DNA of 27,439 nucleotides. It comes from a virus. The notes under the pieces were generated by a model, which did not search any database, was not told the origin of the DNA, and saw only the letters and a program-made list of their open reading frames with translations. Made by a program: the position numbers and the translations under genes. Positions 1 through 7,605 of the stretch are shown one piece after another. Within the stretch, counting starts at the first letter, position 1. Each line of letters begins with the position of its first letter. The stretch covers positions 1-27,439 of IMG/VR virus record IMGVR_UViG_3300031566_000298; one strand, written 5' to 3'.

Positions 1-29
1 CGCACTCCATGACCTGAAGGGGGACGGCA

Positions 30-662
30 ATGGCTGACAAGCAGGTTGGCTTGGCATCAGGCGAACTGCTGGTTGCAAGGGAGTACCTACGTAGCTTCGA
101 CTGGCTGAAGATGGCGAAGAATCCCAAGATCCTCTCGTCCCAAGTGGAGGCTGTTCTGGAGCGCGTGAACAAGGCCATAGACCTGCTGGAGCCGGATGGG
201 GACGCGCTCGCGGCCGAGATTGCATCCATGCCGCGCGAGGCGGTGCAGGCCGAACTTGCCGAAGCCGGAATCGACCTCACCTGGCACAAGCAACAAATGA
301 GGGCCTGGATGGAATTAACGCGACGCGCCGAGGCCGCGGAGGCTGAGAACAAGGGGCTGACCGAGGCCCTGCGGCTGGCGAATGAGGACGCGAGGGACCT
401 GGCAGACCTGGCTCGCGAGGAGTGGTCTGCATTGGGCAAGTCGGTGGCGCTCGTGAAGTCTATGGTTCCGGTGAGGTTGCCAGAATGGGCGTTGGTGACA
501 GCGCTTGAGGCATTGTCTGAAGAGGAACCTGCCGCTCTCGTCGCCCACGAGGCGCGGGAGAAGCCGATCCCTCCTGCTCCCTGCGGCGCTCATGTCGTGT
601 GCGCTGAGTGCATCAGCCGCGATCATTGCACGGGCGAGGAGACGGGCAATGGACATACTTGA
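30..662 (+). CDS. Hypothetical coiled-coil accessory protein
   Basis: The 210-residue product matches no family I recognise. An acidic, alanine-rich helical segment at about residues 88-132 looks like a coiled coil. Its core (residues 98-117) is nearly repeated in the protein encoded at 926-1342, so the two genes share ancestry or have recombined. The tail carries the AHEAR motif (172-176) that recurs in the next two genes, followed by a Cys/His-rich end with C185, C191, C194 and C200 that could bind a metal. The ATG follows a GAAGGGGG ribosome binding site. The end overlaps the next gene by 14 bases. The gene is convincing; the function is unknown. Confidence 0.75.
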   Translation: MADKQVGLASGELLVAREYLRSFDWLKMAKNPKILSSQVEAVLERVNKAIDLLEPDGDALAAEIASMPREAVQAELAEAGIDLTWHKQQMRAWMELTRRAEAAEAENKGLTEALRLANEDARDLADLAREEWSALGKSVALVKSMVPVRLPEWALVTALEALSEEEPAALVAHEAREKPIPPAPCGAHVVCAECISRDHCTGEETGNGHT

Positions 663-933
663 CCTGCGGGACTGGAATGACCACTGGATACGGCGGCGAG
701 TCGGCGTCTGGCATGAGGTCAGGTTTCGGTCTGCTACGGCGAGGGGTCCGCGGCTAGCAATCCGATACAGTTCCTGCGGGAGGGTGTTCGATCCCTACGA
801 ATTCGTCTACGCTTGGGGCATCAAACGCGGTCAGATGGTCGTGAGTAGCCACAAGCCACGGCGCAATCTCTGCGCGATATGCAAGCGCTTCGCCGCCCAC
901 GAGGCGCGGAAGAAGGAGGCCCAAGGTGAGTGA
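649..933 (+). CDS. Hypothetical small protein with CxxC and AHEAR tail
   Basis: This encodes 94 residues. I chose the ATG at 649 because GGGCGAGGAG lies just upstream and the overlap with the preceding stop is short, although the frame is open further upstream. The protein is basic and has a CAIC pair at 75-78 plus C43, a possible partial zinc site. It ends in an AHEAR-type tail (83-87) matching those of the two flanking proteins, encoded by the same 15-base DNA repeat. The stop overlaps the GTG start of the following gene. No function can be assigned. Confidence 0.65.
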   Translation: MDILDLRDWNDHWIRRRVGVWHEVRFRSATARGPRLAIRYSSCGRVFDPYEFVYAWGIKRGQMVVSSHKPRRNLCAICKRFAAHEARKKEAQGE

Positions 934-1342
934 GTGTCCCGAGTACACGCATGGGGACTGTCGGTTGCGCCCAGAGGACTATGGGTTAGACCTGTGCGAC
1001 CAGGGCGAGGATGACCCTGACATCTGCTATCGTTTCCAGCACACCCGCGCCGAGGCTGCGGAGGCCGAGGTCGAGCGGCTGAAGGAGGCTCTGCGTCTGG
1101 CGGAGCATGAGGCCCTAGGTTCTGACGCTCTTCTCAATCATGCCGTTCCGGTTATCGTGGCGGCCAGACGGTATATCGCAAAGGGGAACAACGGAACTAC
1201 AGAGCCTTGTGGCCCGCACTGTGCTGGGTGTGAAGGGCATGGGATTTGTGGCATAGAGCAACTGGCCGTGAGCGTCATGGAGTATGATTCACTGTTTCGA
1301 ACCGCCCACGAGGCGCGGGAGGAGGAGGCCGGAGGTGAGTGA
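926..1342 (+). CDS. Hypothetical Cys-rich coiled-coil protein
   Basis: The product has 138 residues and starts at GTG behind AAGGAGG (913-919). The N-terminal part is Cys-rich (C4, C12, C24, C34) and leads into a charged helix at about 40-62 whose sequence parallels residues 98-117 of the first protein. A second cluster (C95, C99, C102, C108) resembles a metal knuckle, and the end carries AHEAREE. The N-terminal plan of MxxCP, spaced cysteines, then a C[YW]R[FY]Q stretch entering a helix is repeated in the protein at 2675-3043. The two look like divergent paralogues. Function is unknown. Confidence 0.7.
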   Translation: MSECPEYTHGDCRLRPEDYGLDLCDQGEDDPDICYRFQHTRAEAAEAEVERLKEALRLAEHEALGSDALLNHAVPVIVAARRYIAKGNNGTTEPCGPHCAGCEGHGICGIEQLAVSVMEYDSLFRTAHEAREEEAGGE

Positions 1343-1345
1343 GCG

Positions 1346-1756
1346 ATGATCCTGTTCAAACCTGAGATGGCGGAAGCTATCCTGGCAGGACGGAAGACCG
1401 TGACTCGCCGACGCGGCAAGAAGCGATGGAAGGTGGGAGCCATCCACCAGTGCTACACGCGGCCAGCGTTCGCGCGGCCACCGGGGAAGCCGTTTGCCAA
1501 GGTCCGAATCGTCCATCTCTATGAAGAACGTATGCCGATGTACAGCGCGAGAGAGATAGTGGCTGGCCTTGCTGACTGCAAGGATCATTGGTCGCGGAAA
1601 GATGCACTCCAGCTTCTCAACAATGAAGTGGCCTATGAGGGCTTTGGATGTTGGGGTGACTTCGCTGGAGCCTGGGTTGATATGCACGGGGAGGCGGCAC
1701 TGGGGGAACCCTGTTGGAGAATCGAGTTCGAGGTGCTGGAGGCCGGGGGTGACTGA
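1346..1756 (+). CDS. ASCH-domain protein, putative RNA-binding or modified-nucleoside hydrolase
   Basis: The 136-residue protein opens with LFKPEM, then AILAGRKTVTRR (residues 11-22), the signature start of ASCH-fold proteins (a PUA-like beta barrel), which are common as single small genes in phages. Some bacterial ASCH proteins (YqfB type) hydrolyse N4-acetylcytidine; others are thought to bind RNA. I cannot tell which applies here. The size is typical of a stand-alone ASCH protein. The ATG is preceded by GGAGG, and its last base overlaps the next start as TGATG, so the two genes are translationally coupled. Confidence 0.75.
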   Translation: MILFKPEMAEAILAGRKTVTRRRGKKRWKVGAIHQCYTRPAFARPPGKPFAKVRIVHLYEERMPMYSAREIVAGLADCKDHWSRKDALQLLNNEVAYEGFGCWGDFAGAWVDMHGEAALGEPCWRIEFEVLEAGGD

Positions 1757-2265
1757 TGCCACCGATGGCGGGCTGTCCCTATGCTCCAGGTAGCCTGTGC
1801 GAAGTCACGATGCAGGCCTGCACTTGGACGGCATCCCGCTCCTGGTGTCCGTGGTATCGGGAGGAACAGGCTCGCCTTCGGCTGGTACTGGATACCTGCC
1901 GTGGCTGGTCCAGCCGCCGCCGACAGGGAAAGTGGTGGGAACCCTTCGCGTGGTGTCACCTGCCGCCTGTGCCGGTGCGGTGTTTCGGGTGGCCCCAGGA
2001 CTGTCCGCTGCACTGGGAACGGCAATACAAAGAGCTTCGCCGCGCCCTTGGGAAGAGGCGTGTTGCTACGTGCCAGCGGTGTGGGCGCACGTTCTTGCCA
2101 CACCAGGAGGGCAAGACACGCGTTTCGCGGTTCTGTAGCGCACGCTGCAAGAACGCTGCGTCGTCCGATGCCTGGCGGCGGAAGCGGGGTATCCCGGTGA
2201 GGGAACGTAGAAGCGCGGCGGATCGGGAGCAGGGGAGCCTCGTGCTGGGGAGAGGGGATGACTGA
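1756..2265 (+). CDS. Cys-rich protein with C-terminal zinc ribbon
   Basis: There are 169 residues. The N-terminal 90 residues are unusually rich in Cys and Trp and match nothing I know. The C-terminal part has a clear four-cysteine zinc module: C106xxC109G, then FCSARC with C127 and C131. This resembles the zinc ribbon in many small phage and HNH-associated proteins, followed by a basic tail. A similar CxxC plus YCSxxC module opens the homing endonuclease at 26596. The start uses the TGATG overlap with the preceding gene. A nucleic-acid-binding role is plausible but unproven. Confidence 0.7.
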   Translation: MPPMAGCPYAPGSLCEVTMQACTWTASRSWCPWYREEQARLRLVLDTCRGWSSRRRQGKWWEPFAWCHLPPVPVRCFGWPQDCPLHWERQYKELRRALGKRRVATCQRCGRTFLPHQEGKTRVSRFCSARCKNAASSDAWRRKRGIPVRERRSAADREQGSLVLGRGDD

Positions 2266-2449
2266 ACACCAGATGCGCGTGGCGAGGGGGATCCTCCAGC
2301 TTGTCGAACTGGACAGCATGGAGGACGCGGCGGAGATCATGGCTGAGGCGCTGATACTCAAGGCCCAGCAGCAGCGGTGCCAGCGGCGAAAGGAAGCGGC
2401 GGGGCGCAGGCGAATTGACACCGCCCTGGCGGCGGGGAGGAGAGGATGA
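2258..2449 (+). CDS. Small helical hypothetical protein
   Basis: This encodes 63 residues, predicted almost wholly helical, acidic in the middle and strongly basic at the end (QRRKEAAGRRR). The ATG overlaps the end of the preceding gene by eight bases, and the purine-rich GGGGAGAGGGG just upstream can serve as ribosome binding site. No cysteines or known motif. The support is its place in an unbroken chain of overlapping genes. Function is unknown. Confidence 0.6.
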   Translation: MTEHQMRVARGILQLVELDSMEDAAEIMAEALILKAQQQRCQRRKEAAGRRRIDTALAAGRRG

Positions 2450-2682
2450 TGCGAAGGTTTGGACCGAAGCGAGCAGACCATCCGAGTGTAGGGGCACTGT
2501 GTCCTGCATGTCGGGTGCCATTCAGGGCTGGGGACTATACCTGCCTGGTGGCCTATGGTCCTGGGGATGATCCCGAGGAACAGGAGAAGGCGGCGCAGGG
2601 GAGGGCGTACAACGCTGCGTCCGCGGAAGTGCATTGGGCTTGTGCGACCGGGGAGAAGGGCGAGGAGGCCCAAGGTGGCTGA
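2446..2682 (+). CDS. Small putative zinc-binding protein
   Basis: The 78-residue protein has a CPAC pair (C19, C22) and a later VHWAC element (H63, C66). Together they form a plausible four-ligand zinc site around a GPGDDPEEQE loop. I recall this general layout (CxxC, GPGDDP, then H..C) from small conserved phage proteins of unknown role. The ATG overlaps the previous stop, behind GGGGAGGAGAGG. The last codons overlap the next GTG start with a GAGGAGGCCCAAGGTG junction almost identical to the one at 911-928. Confidence 0.65.
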   Translation: MMRRFGPKRADHPSVGALCPACRVPFRAGDYTCLVAYGPGDDPEEQEKAAQGRAYNAASAEVHWACATGEKGEEAQGG

Positions 2683-3043
2683 CTGTCCCTTTCGACAAGG
2701 CACACCTAGCCGTTTTCTGGAGAGTGGCCCGGTTGATGCACAGTGGTGGTGTGAGGCGCTGGGCGCAGAGGCGCCGGCGATTCTCGGCATAGACTGTGAC
2801 CCTTGCCCAGCAGAGGGACATGAAGTCTGCTGGCGCTATCAGCGCGGCAGGGCCAAGCAGCTAAAGGACTTCCTGGAAACGACGAGGGTCCTAGTAGAGC
2901 AGCAGGCCTCATTTATCCGTGATCTCTTTTATGGGTGGGGGTCGCGCAACGAGGCATCTTGGCGGAATTGCCTTCGTGCGCACGAAGAATGGCAGACGGC
3001 GCAGGAATGCCCGGCGCCGAAGAAACTGCCCCCGGTCGCTTGA
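2675..3043 (+). CDS. Hypothetical Cys-rich protein, paralogue of the 926-1342 product
   Basis: This encodes 122 residues from the GTG at 2675. That start is preferred because AGGAGG lies seven bases upstream and the same junction architecture starts the gene at 926. The N-terminus MADCP, a Cys cluster (C41, C44, C52) and the following VCWRYQ helix parallel MSECP and ICYRFQ in the earlier protein. A C-terminal RAHEEW is a weak echo of the AHEAR tails. The stop codon lies within the -35 box of the promoter at 3040-3068, so this gene closes the accessory block. Confidence 0.65.
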   Translation: MADCPFRQGTPSRFLESGPVDAQWWCEALGAEAPAILGIDCDPCPAEGHEVCWRYQRGRAKQLKDFLETTRVLVEQQASFIRDLFYGWGSRNEASWRNCLRAHEEWQTAQECPAPKKLPPVA

Positions 3044-3068
3044 CAGACGAGCAGCGACAGGGTATAAC
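3040..3068 (+). promoter_or_regulatory. Near-consensus sigma70-type promoter before the packaging genes
   Basis: A perfect TTGACA -35 box (3040-3045) and a TATAAC -10 box (3063-3068, five of six consensus bases) are separated by exactly 17 bases. Transcription would start near 3075, just inside a non-coding stretch. The -35 box overlaps the stop codon of the preceding gene. A match of this quality is rare by chance in such GC-rich sequence. It recurs, equally well formed, at 19927-19954. Confidence 0.8.
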
Positions 3069-3074
3069 AGATTA

Positions 3075-3198
3075 GCGTAATCAAGGCCCCTGGCCCGTTG
3101 TGGTGGGGGAAGCCAGTCGGCAGCACGTGAGCCGGCTTCTGCGCTGAGGAACGGGAGTCATGACCCGAACCTGAGCCCAGGGGCCGGCTTTGTCTTTT
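3075..3198 (+). ncRNA. Structured leader RNA upstream of terminase, ending in a U-rich tract
   Basis: The non-coding leader folds by eye into nested helices: GGCCCCTGG 3085-3093 with CCAGGGGCC 3177-3185; CCCGTT 3094-3099 with AACGGG 3150-3155; GAAGCC 3109-3114 with GGCTTC 3134-3139. The outer helix is followed almost directly by GGCTTTGTCTTTT, so the whole fold could act as a factor-independent terminator. A small alternative hairpin, CGGG 3152-3155 with CCCG 3164-3167, would compete with the second helix. It matches no RNA family I recognise. It could be a leader regulating packaging genes or a stable small RNA. Confidence 0.55.
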
Positions 3199-3226
3199 GG
3201 GGGATGGGAGCGGGACGATAACTGCC

Positions 3227-3904
3227 ATGGCCGTCTCTGACCGCATACCGTGGGAGCGCGTTGATGGTGAGTCGGACTCCGCCGTCCGCGCTTTTGACTG
3301 TTACCGCCTGCTGGGCCCCAACCGCACACTCCCCGATGCTTGGCTCGTCTACGTCGGCAAGCTCCGCAAGCACCCCAAAAGCCCCAAGCGGGCACCACAA
3401 GCCCCCGGCTATTTCAAGGCGTGGTGTAACAAGTTCGGCTGGGTGGCCCGTGCGCAGGCATGGGACGAGGAGATGCGCCTGGCGTTCCGCGACCAGGAGC
3501 TCGACCGCGAACTGGAGGAGCGGGCGCGTGAGCAGGAAGAGGACATGGCGGCCCGGCGCCGCCGCCGCGCTACCCGGCACGAAGCGGAGGCCGTGGCAGG
3601 TCGCGTCTTCCACTCGCTGCTTGCAGAGATCGTAGACCATGCGGCGCTCGACAAGCTGAAGTTCGCCGACAAGCTCTTCCACGCACCTCGCATGTCCATA
3701 GTCATGACTTCGGCCCTGCGGCAGGCGCGGCTGGAGGAGGGCAAGTCTACAGAGAACGTGCAGCTCGGCATGGAGGAGCGGCTGGCTGCGCTGATAGGGC
3801 AGGTAATTCGTAGTTATGTGCCCCGTGAGCACTGGGACGAGGCGGCTGAGAAGATCGTAGAACTGGTGGCGGGGGAGAATGGCAAACTCACCGGCATTGG
3901 CTGA
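3227..3904 (+). CDS. terS: Terminase small subunit-like protein
   Basis: The 225-residue protein has the layout of DNA-recognition small terminases that precede large terminases: an N-terminal segment with a YRLLGPNRTL element and a KAWCNKFGWVARAQAWD element (about 64-80) that resembles the helix-turn-helix region of these proteins, followed by a long charged coiled coil (about 81-125) with a poly-Arg patch. It would bind phage DNA and load the motor. I start at ATG 3227; the frame is open back to a TTG at 3197 inside the upstream U-tract, which is unlikely to be used. The end overlaps the large terminase by 26 bases. Confidence 0.75.
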   Translation: MAVSDRIPWERVDGESDSAVRAFDCYRLLGPNRTLPDAWLVYVGKLRKHPKSPKRAPQAPGYFKAWCNKFGWVARAQAWDEEMRLAFRDQELDRELEERAREQEEDMAARRRRRATRHEAEAVAGRVFHSLLAEIVDHAALDKLKFADKLFHAPRMSIVMTSALRQARLEEGKSTENVQLGMEERLAALIGQVIRSYVPREHWDEAAEKIVELVAGENGKLTGIG

Positions 3905-5330
3905 GCGCGTGGAGCGCATGAAGGCGCGCGTCAAGGCCGACCTGCACTCGGCGGGGGGCGGGTACGACACTATCGACTTCCAGCCGCACGCAGGCCAGCG
4001 ACTCCTGCTCGATTCCACGGCGCGGTTCCGCGTCCTGGTCGCACATCGGCGTTGGGGGAAGAACTGGGCCTGCATTTGGGATGCGTGGGAGCAACTGCGG
4101 ATACTGCGGCAGGAAGAGCGCCCGTTGCTCAGCCCCAAGGTCGTCGTCTGGTTCGTCTTCCCCACCTACCCACTCGCCGAGGAACTCTGGAACGACTGGA
4201 AGCGGTTCGTGCCGGCCGCTGAGGTAACCCGGAAGCTTGAGCAGAAGCCCTATCACATGGAACTCAAGGGCGATGTCCATATCTCCCTACGCACGGCCGA
4301 AGACCCGGACAGTTTGGTCTCTGCAGGAGTTGACCTGCTGTACATGGTCGAGGCGGCCCGCATGAAGAAGGCTGCTTGGCTGACTGTCCAGCCGACGCTG
4401 ATATCGCAGGGCCGCCTCGGGCGCGTGGTGTTCAACTCCACGCCGAAGGGTATGGGTTGGCTGCATGAGATTGACCGCATCGCACATGACCCGCTTTACC
4501 CCGACTGGGAGGGCTGGCGCATCCCGGCGTTCGCGGCCGATGGCGTGACGCGGAACCCCTACAGCGTCATCCCGTCCACGGAGCGGCTGCTGGAGGAGCG
4601 ACAGCAGTACCCGGAGCGATGGTGGCGACAGGAGTTCATGGCAGAGTTCCTATCGGGCGAAGGGGCCGTCTTCCGCAACATCCGCCAACGCATGGCCGCC
4701 GCGCCGATCCCGCCGAAGCATCCCCTGGTCTGTGGTGTTGACCTGGCGAAGCATTCCGACTTCACAGTCTTCGCCGTCTTCGACGCTGACGGGCGCATGG
4801 TCGAAATCGAGCGCCTGCGAGAAGCCAGTTACCCGATACAGGTGGAGCGCCTGCTTTCCCTCCTGAACCGCCTGCAGGTCGCCAAGTGCGTGATCGAGTC
4901 CAACGGCCCAGGCGAACCGTTCTACGACATGGTGGTGACCGAACTGCATACGCGCCGCCAGGAGTTCCAGCGACAGCCGCAGGTCATTCCCTTCGCCACC
5001 ACAGCGCAGAGCAAGCGGCAGATGGTGGATGCACTCGTGATCGCTTTCGAACAGGGCAAGATCACGATTCTGCCCGACGAGGAACTGGCGAACGAGTTCG
5101 AGGCCTTTGAGATGACGGCGGGCGCTGCGGGCAACGTGCGGTTCGCGGCACCCGAGGGTGGCTGGGACGACCGGGTAATGGCCTGCGCGCTTGCCTGGAC
5201 GGAGATAACGAAGGCGGCCCCGAGGATCTTCCCCAAGGGCACGTTCCCCCGTGGACTGCAGGATGCACTGCCGAGGCGAGCGCCAAGGCTAGGCAGCGAG
5301 ATCATCGGGCAGCGGGATCCGTTCATGTAG
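3879..5330 (+). CDS. terL: Terminase large subunit (packaging ATPase and nuclease)
   Basis: This 483-residue protein is the genome-packaging motor. The N-terminal ATPase shows a Walker A-like HRRWGKN (56-62) and a Walker B-like DLLYMVEAA (152-160) with the catalytic Glu at 158. STPKGMGW (187-194) fits the coupling motif. The C-terminal RNase H-like nuclease begins at CGVDLAKHSDFT (D288), continues with VIESNGPG (E340) and ends at GGWDDRVMA (D430/D431), the expected acidic residues. The usual Ser/Thr of the P-loop is Asn62 and the Walker B Asp is Val157, both unusual. The ATG follows GGGGGAG and overlaps the small terminase gene. Confidence 0.93.
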   Translation: MANSPALAERVERMKARVKADLHSAGGGYDTIDFQPHAGQRLLLDSTARFRVLVAHRRWGKNWACIWDAWEQLRILRQEERPLLSPKVVVWFVFPTYPLAEELWNDWKRFVPAAEVTRKLEQKPYHMELKGDVHISLRTAEDPDSLVSAGVDLLYMVEAARMKKAAWLTVQPTLISQGRLGRVVFNSTPKGMGWLHEIDRIAHDPLYPDWEGWRIPAFAADGVTRNPYSVIPSTERLLEERQQYPERWWRQEFMAEFLSGEGAVFRNIRQRMAAAPIPPKHPLVCGVDLAKHSDFTVFAVFDADGRMVEIERLREASYPIQVERLLSLLNRLQVAKCVIESNGPGEPFYDMVVTELHTRRQEFQRQPQVIPFATTAQSKRQMVDALVIAFEQGKITILPDEELANEFEAFEMTAGAAGNVRFAAPEGGWDDRVMACALAWTEITKAAPRIFPKGTFPRGLQDALPRRAPRLGSEIIGQRDPFM

Positions 5331-5354
5331 TAGGGCGGCAACTGGGAGACACAA

Positions 5355-6851
5355 ATGCCTGCCAGGAAACCGGAAACGACAATGGTCTATGGCGTGCCGA
5401 CGCTCTCGGACGCGAAGCGCGCCTATGGCACCCCCGGTATCCGCCGACTGGGCGGTGTGATCTATGAGGAGTTCCTGCGCGACCTTCAGGGCACCAAGGG
5501 CCGGGCTATCTACAAGGAGATGGCGGCAAACTGCAGCGCGGTGCGTCGGGGCCTGCGGGCTATCCTGCTGCAGATACTCTCTGCCGACTGGTCGGCCCAG
5601 GACGCAGTCGGGCCCGATGCAGAGGAGGCCACGGCATTCCTCGAATCGTGCATGGACGACATGAGCTTTACCTGGAGCCGCACGCTCGGGGAGGCGGCCC
5701 GCGGCGCACTGACCTACGGTTGGGCCTACTTCCCGATTCAGTACAAAGAGTGCCTGGGCCCGGGCCAGAAAGACGGCTCAAAGCGCAGCAAGTACAACGA
5801 CGGCCTGGTGCGCTGGCGCAAGTGGCAGCCCATCGGACAGGACACGCTTGACCGTTGGGAGTTCGACGAAGACGGGGGCGTGCAGGGCCTCTGGCAACGC
5901 GACCAGTGGGCGGGCACCGCTGGCGAATACATCCCGATCTCGCGCAGTCTCCTGTTCACCAACGAGGGAGCGCTGGGGAATCCCGAGGGCGAGTCGCTGC
6001 TCCGTTCCGCCTACGAGCCGTATTATCGGTGGAAGCGGATGCGCTTCTACGAGAGCGTCGGCGCCGAGCGCGACCTGGCCGGCATACCGATGATTCAGAT
6101 CACCAGTGAGACCCTGCCGATATGGGATTCGACGAATCCCGACATGGCGGCGCTGCTGTCCTACCTGAAGGACATGGTAACGACGGTGCGTGTGGACGAG
6201 CAGAGCGGGCTCATTATCCCCTATGGCGCGCAGTTGTCGCTGCTGTCCTCGGGCGGCGCCAAGCAGTTCGACGTGGACAAGTCGATCAGGCGGCTCACCT
6301 GGGAGATACTGGGCACCATGCTCGCGCAGTTCCTGGAGCTGGGACAGACAGAGACAGGCAGCTACAGCAAGAGCAAGTCAGATCAGGACTTCTTCCTGTC
6401 GAGCATCGAGACCATCCTAGTCGGCATGATAGCGGACACGATCAACCGCTATGAGGTGCCGCGGCTGTTCGGACTAAACGGCGACCGCTTCAGGCTGGAG
6501 GCGTTGCCGCGACTGGTGCCCGGGGACATCCGCACTCCCGACCTGACCGAGATCGCCGAGCCGCTGGGGAAGTTGGTGACGGCGGGCTTGATTACTCCCG
6601 ATCCGCTGCTGGAGGCCTGGTTGCGTCAGCAGGGGCGGCTGCCTGAGCAGGAGGAGGAAGCCGACGCCGGGGCTGAGGGCGGCACACTGGCGAAGGCCGC
6701 TGGTGGCATGTCGCGCCTGAACTTCATGCCGCGGCTACGAAGTTGGTGGCGGGCGCGGCGTAGGCAGCGGGCTACTGAGAAGGCCAAGCGGGAGGGAGAG
6801 GAAGTGCTGAGCTACACGCTGGACGACATCCTGGGGAAGGAGGGCGACTAA
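5355..6851 (+). CDS. Portal protein, Mu gp29-like (DUF935)
   Basis: The 498-residue product has the features of DUF935 / Mu gp29-like portals: an N-terminal helical part (REIL-like RAILLQILSADWSAQ around 69-83), a GALTYGWAYFPIQY core around residue 120, a PISRSLLFTNEG segment with GNPEGESLLRSAY (about 212-224), and the SKSKSDQDFFLSSIE stretch (about 339-353) before the wing and stem. Portals form the twelve-subunit channel at the capsid vertex and dock the terminase. The C-terminal 70 residues are charged and low in complexity. It lies 24 bases after terL with a GGGAG ribosome binding site. Confidence 0.9.
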   Translation: MPARKPETTMVYGVPTLSDAKRAYGTPGIRRLGGVIYEEFLRDLQGTKGRAIYKEMAANCSAVRRGLRAILLQILSADWSAQDAVGPDAEEATAFLESCMDDMSFTWSRTLGEAARGALTYGWAYFPIQYKECLGPGQKDGSKRSKYNDGLVRWRKWQPIGQDTLDRWEFDEDGGVQGLWQRDQWAGTAGEYIPISRSLLFTNEGALGNPEGESLLRSAYEPYYRWKRMRFYESVGAERDLAGIPMIQITSETLPIWDSTNPDMAALLSYLKDMVTTVRVDEQSGLIIPYGAQLSLLSSGGAKQFDVDKSIRRLTWEILGTMLAQFLELGQTETGSYSKSKSDQDFFLSSIETILVGMIADTINRYEVPRLFGLNGDRFRLEALPRLVPGDIRTPDLTEIAEPLGKLVTAGLITPDPLLEAWLRQQGRLPEQEEEADAGAEGGTLAKAAGGMSRLNFMPRLRSWWRARRRQRATEKAKREGEEVLSYTLDDILGKEGD

Positions 6852-6853
6852 GC

Positions 6854-7270
6854 ATGGGCAAGCGGCGGAAGCGGACACTACGGAGCATCTTCGCCGACAT
6901 CTGGTGGCAATGGCGGGCTTGGTGTATCCGGTCGGCCTACCGCAAGCTGGCAAGGCAGCCCGTACAGCCTGCACCAGAACCGGAGGCATCCATCGAGATT
7001 TATGAGGGCACAGACCTGTGGCATCGGCCTTATGACCTGCACATAGACGTGGGCACTTTTCGGAACCTGCTGCCCCTGCTGAGAGAGCAACGGAAAGAGC
7101 CCAACCTGGAGGTGGCAGACCTGGTGCAGGAGGCAATCACCGGGGCGATTGCGGGGGAGGCGAAGCGGCGCGGCCTGGTCTTCGCGGGGCGTTTTGAGGA
7201 GGGCGATGACGTCGTCGTGCAGTGGCGGGCGCCGGCTGAAGCGGCACGACTGCTGGCGGAGGAAGGCTGA
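6854..7270 (+). CDS. Hypothetical protein between portal and protease
   Basis: This encodes 138 residues and begins two bases after the portal stop. The N-terminus is strongly basic (MGKRRKRTLR) and rich in Trp, possibly an amphipathic or membrane-proximal helix, followed by a Pro-rich linker (38-46) and a more regular alpha/beta region to the end. I recognise no family. Its place in the head operon suggests a structural or assembly role, but nothing in the sequence proves it. Confidence 0.7.
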   Translation: MGKRRKRTLRSIFADIWWQWRAWCIRSAYRKLARQPVQPAPEPEASIEIYEGTDLWHRPYDLHIDVGTFRNLLPLLREQRKEPNLEVADLVQEAITGAIAGEAKRRGLVFAGRFEEGDDVVVQWRAPAEAARLLAEEG

Positions 7271-7282
7271 GGGAGGTGACAG

Positions 7283-7591
7283 ATGTCTGAGCAACTGAGT
7301 GAACCCGTTCCCGGTCGCGAATGGCAGGCTGAGTTTCCGTTCGGGCGCGGTAGTTGGCTACCTGTCGTCGGGATGACGTGCGACGAGGTGCTGCTGGCAG
7401 GCGATCATGTATTCCGATGGCATGGCACGGCTGACCTGAAGCCGTCCCCGAACGTGCGCCTGCGATACCGCGTGCCTGTGCGCGGACAGCCGATGGTATG
7501 GCGTGCGGAGGGGCCGGAACTGCTGCCGCTGCTTGCGCAGGACATGGGCCTGCCGGAACTGATGGAGACGATCAGGGCGGCGATGACGTAG
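7283..7591 (+). CDS. Hypothetical small head-region protein
   Basis: This encodes 102 residues behind a clear GGGAGGTGA ribosome binding site. It is acidic and mostly beta in character, with several paired aromatic and charged positions (GRGSWLPVVGMT, HVFRWHG) and a helical C-terminus. No known motif. The conserved-looking spacing to the portal-side gene and the protease gene suggests a small structural or assembly accessory protein, but I cannot name it. Confidence 0.7.
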   Translation: MSEQLSEPVPGREWQAEFPFGRGSWLPVVGMTCDEVLLAGDHVFRWHGTADLKPSPNVRLRYRVPVRGQPMVWRAEGPELLPLLAQDMGLPELMETIRAAMT

Positions 7592-7605
7592 GGCAGGAGG
7601 GTGTA

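Noticed and set aside
781-800. GTTCGATCC sequence resembling a tRNA T-arm
   Set aside because: The loop is eight bases, no acceptor or anticodon arm can be paired around it, and it lies in a coding frame.
1633-2790. Open frame of 385 codons on the minus strand
   Set aside because: It lies opposite five well-connected + strand genes with ribosome binding sites. Its Pro/Arg/Ser-rich product is typical of an antisense frame in GC-rich DNA.
3075-3198. Cobalamin, c-di-GMP or tetrahydrofolate riboswitch in the terminase leader
   Set aside because: I looked for the conserved core segments of each and found none.
3197-3226. Extended TTG start for the small terminase
   Set aside because: The TTG lies in the U-tract that ends the leader RNA and has no ribosome binding site; ATG 3227 begins the recognisable protein.
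3158-4165. Minus-strand frame of 335 codons across the terminase genes
   Set aside because: It is antisense to clear terminase genes, has a low-complexity product, and has no plausible translation start.
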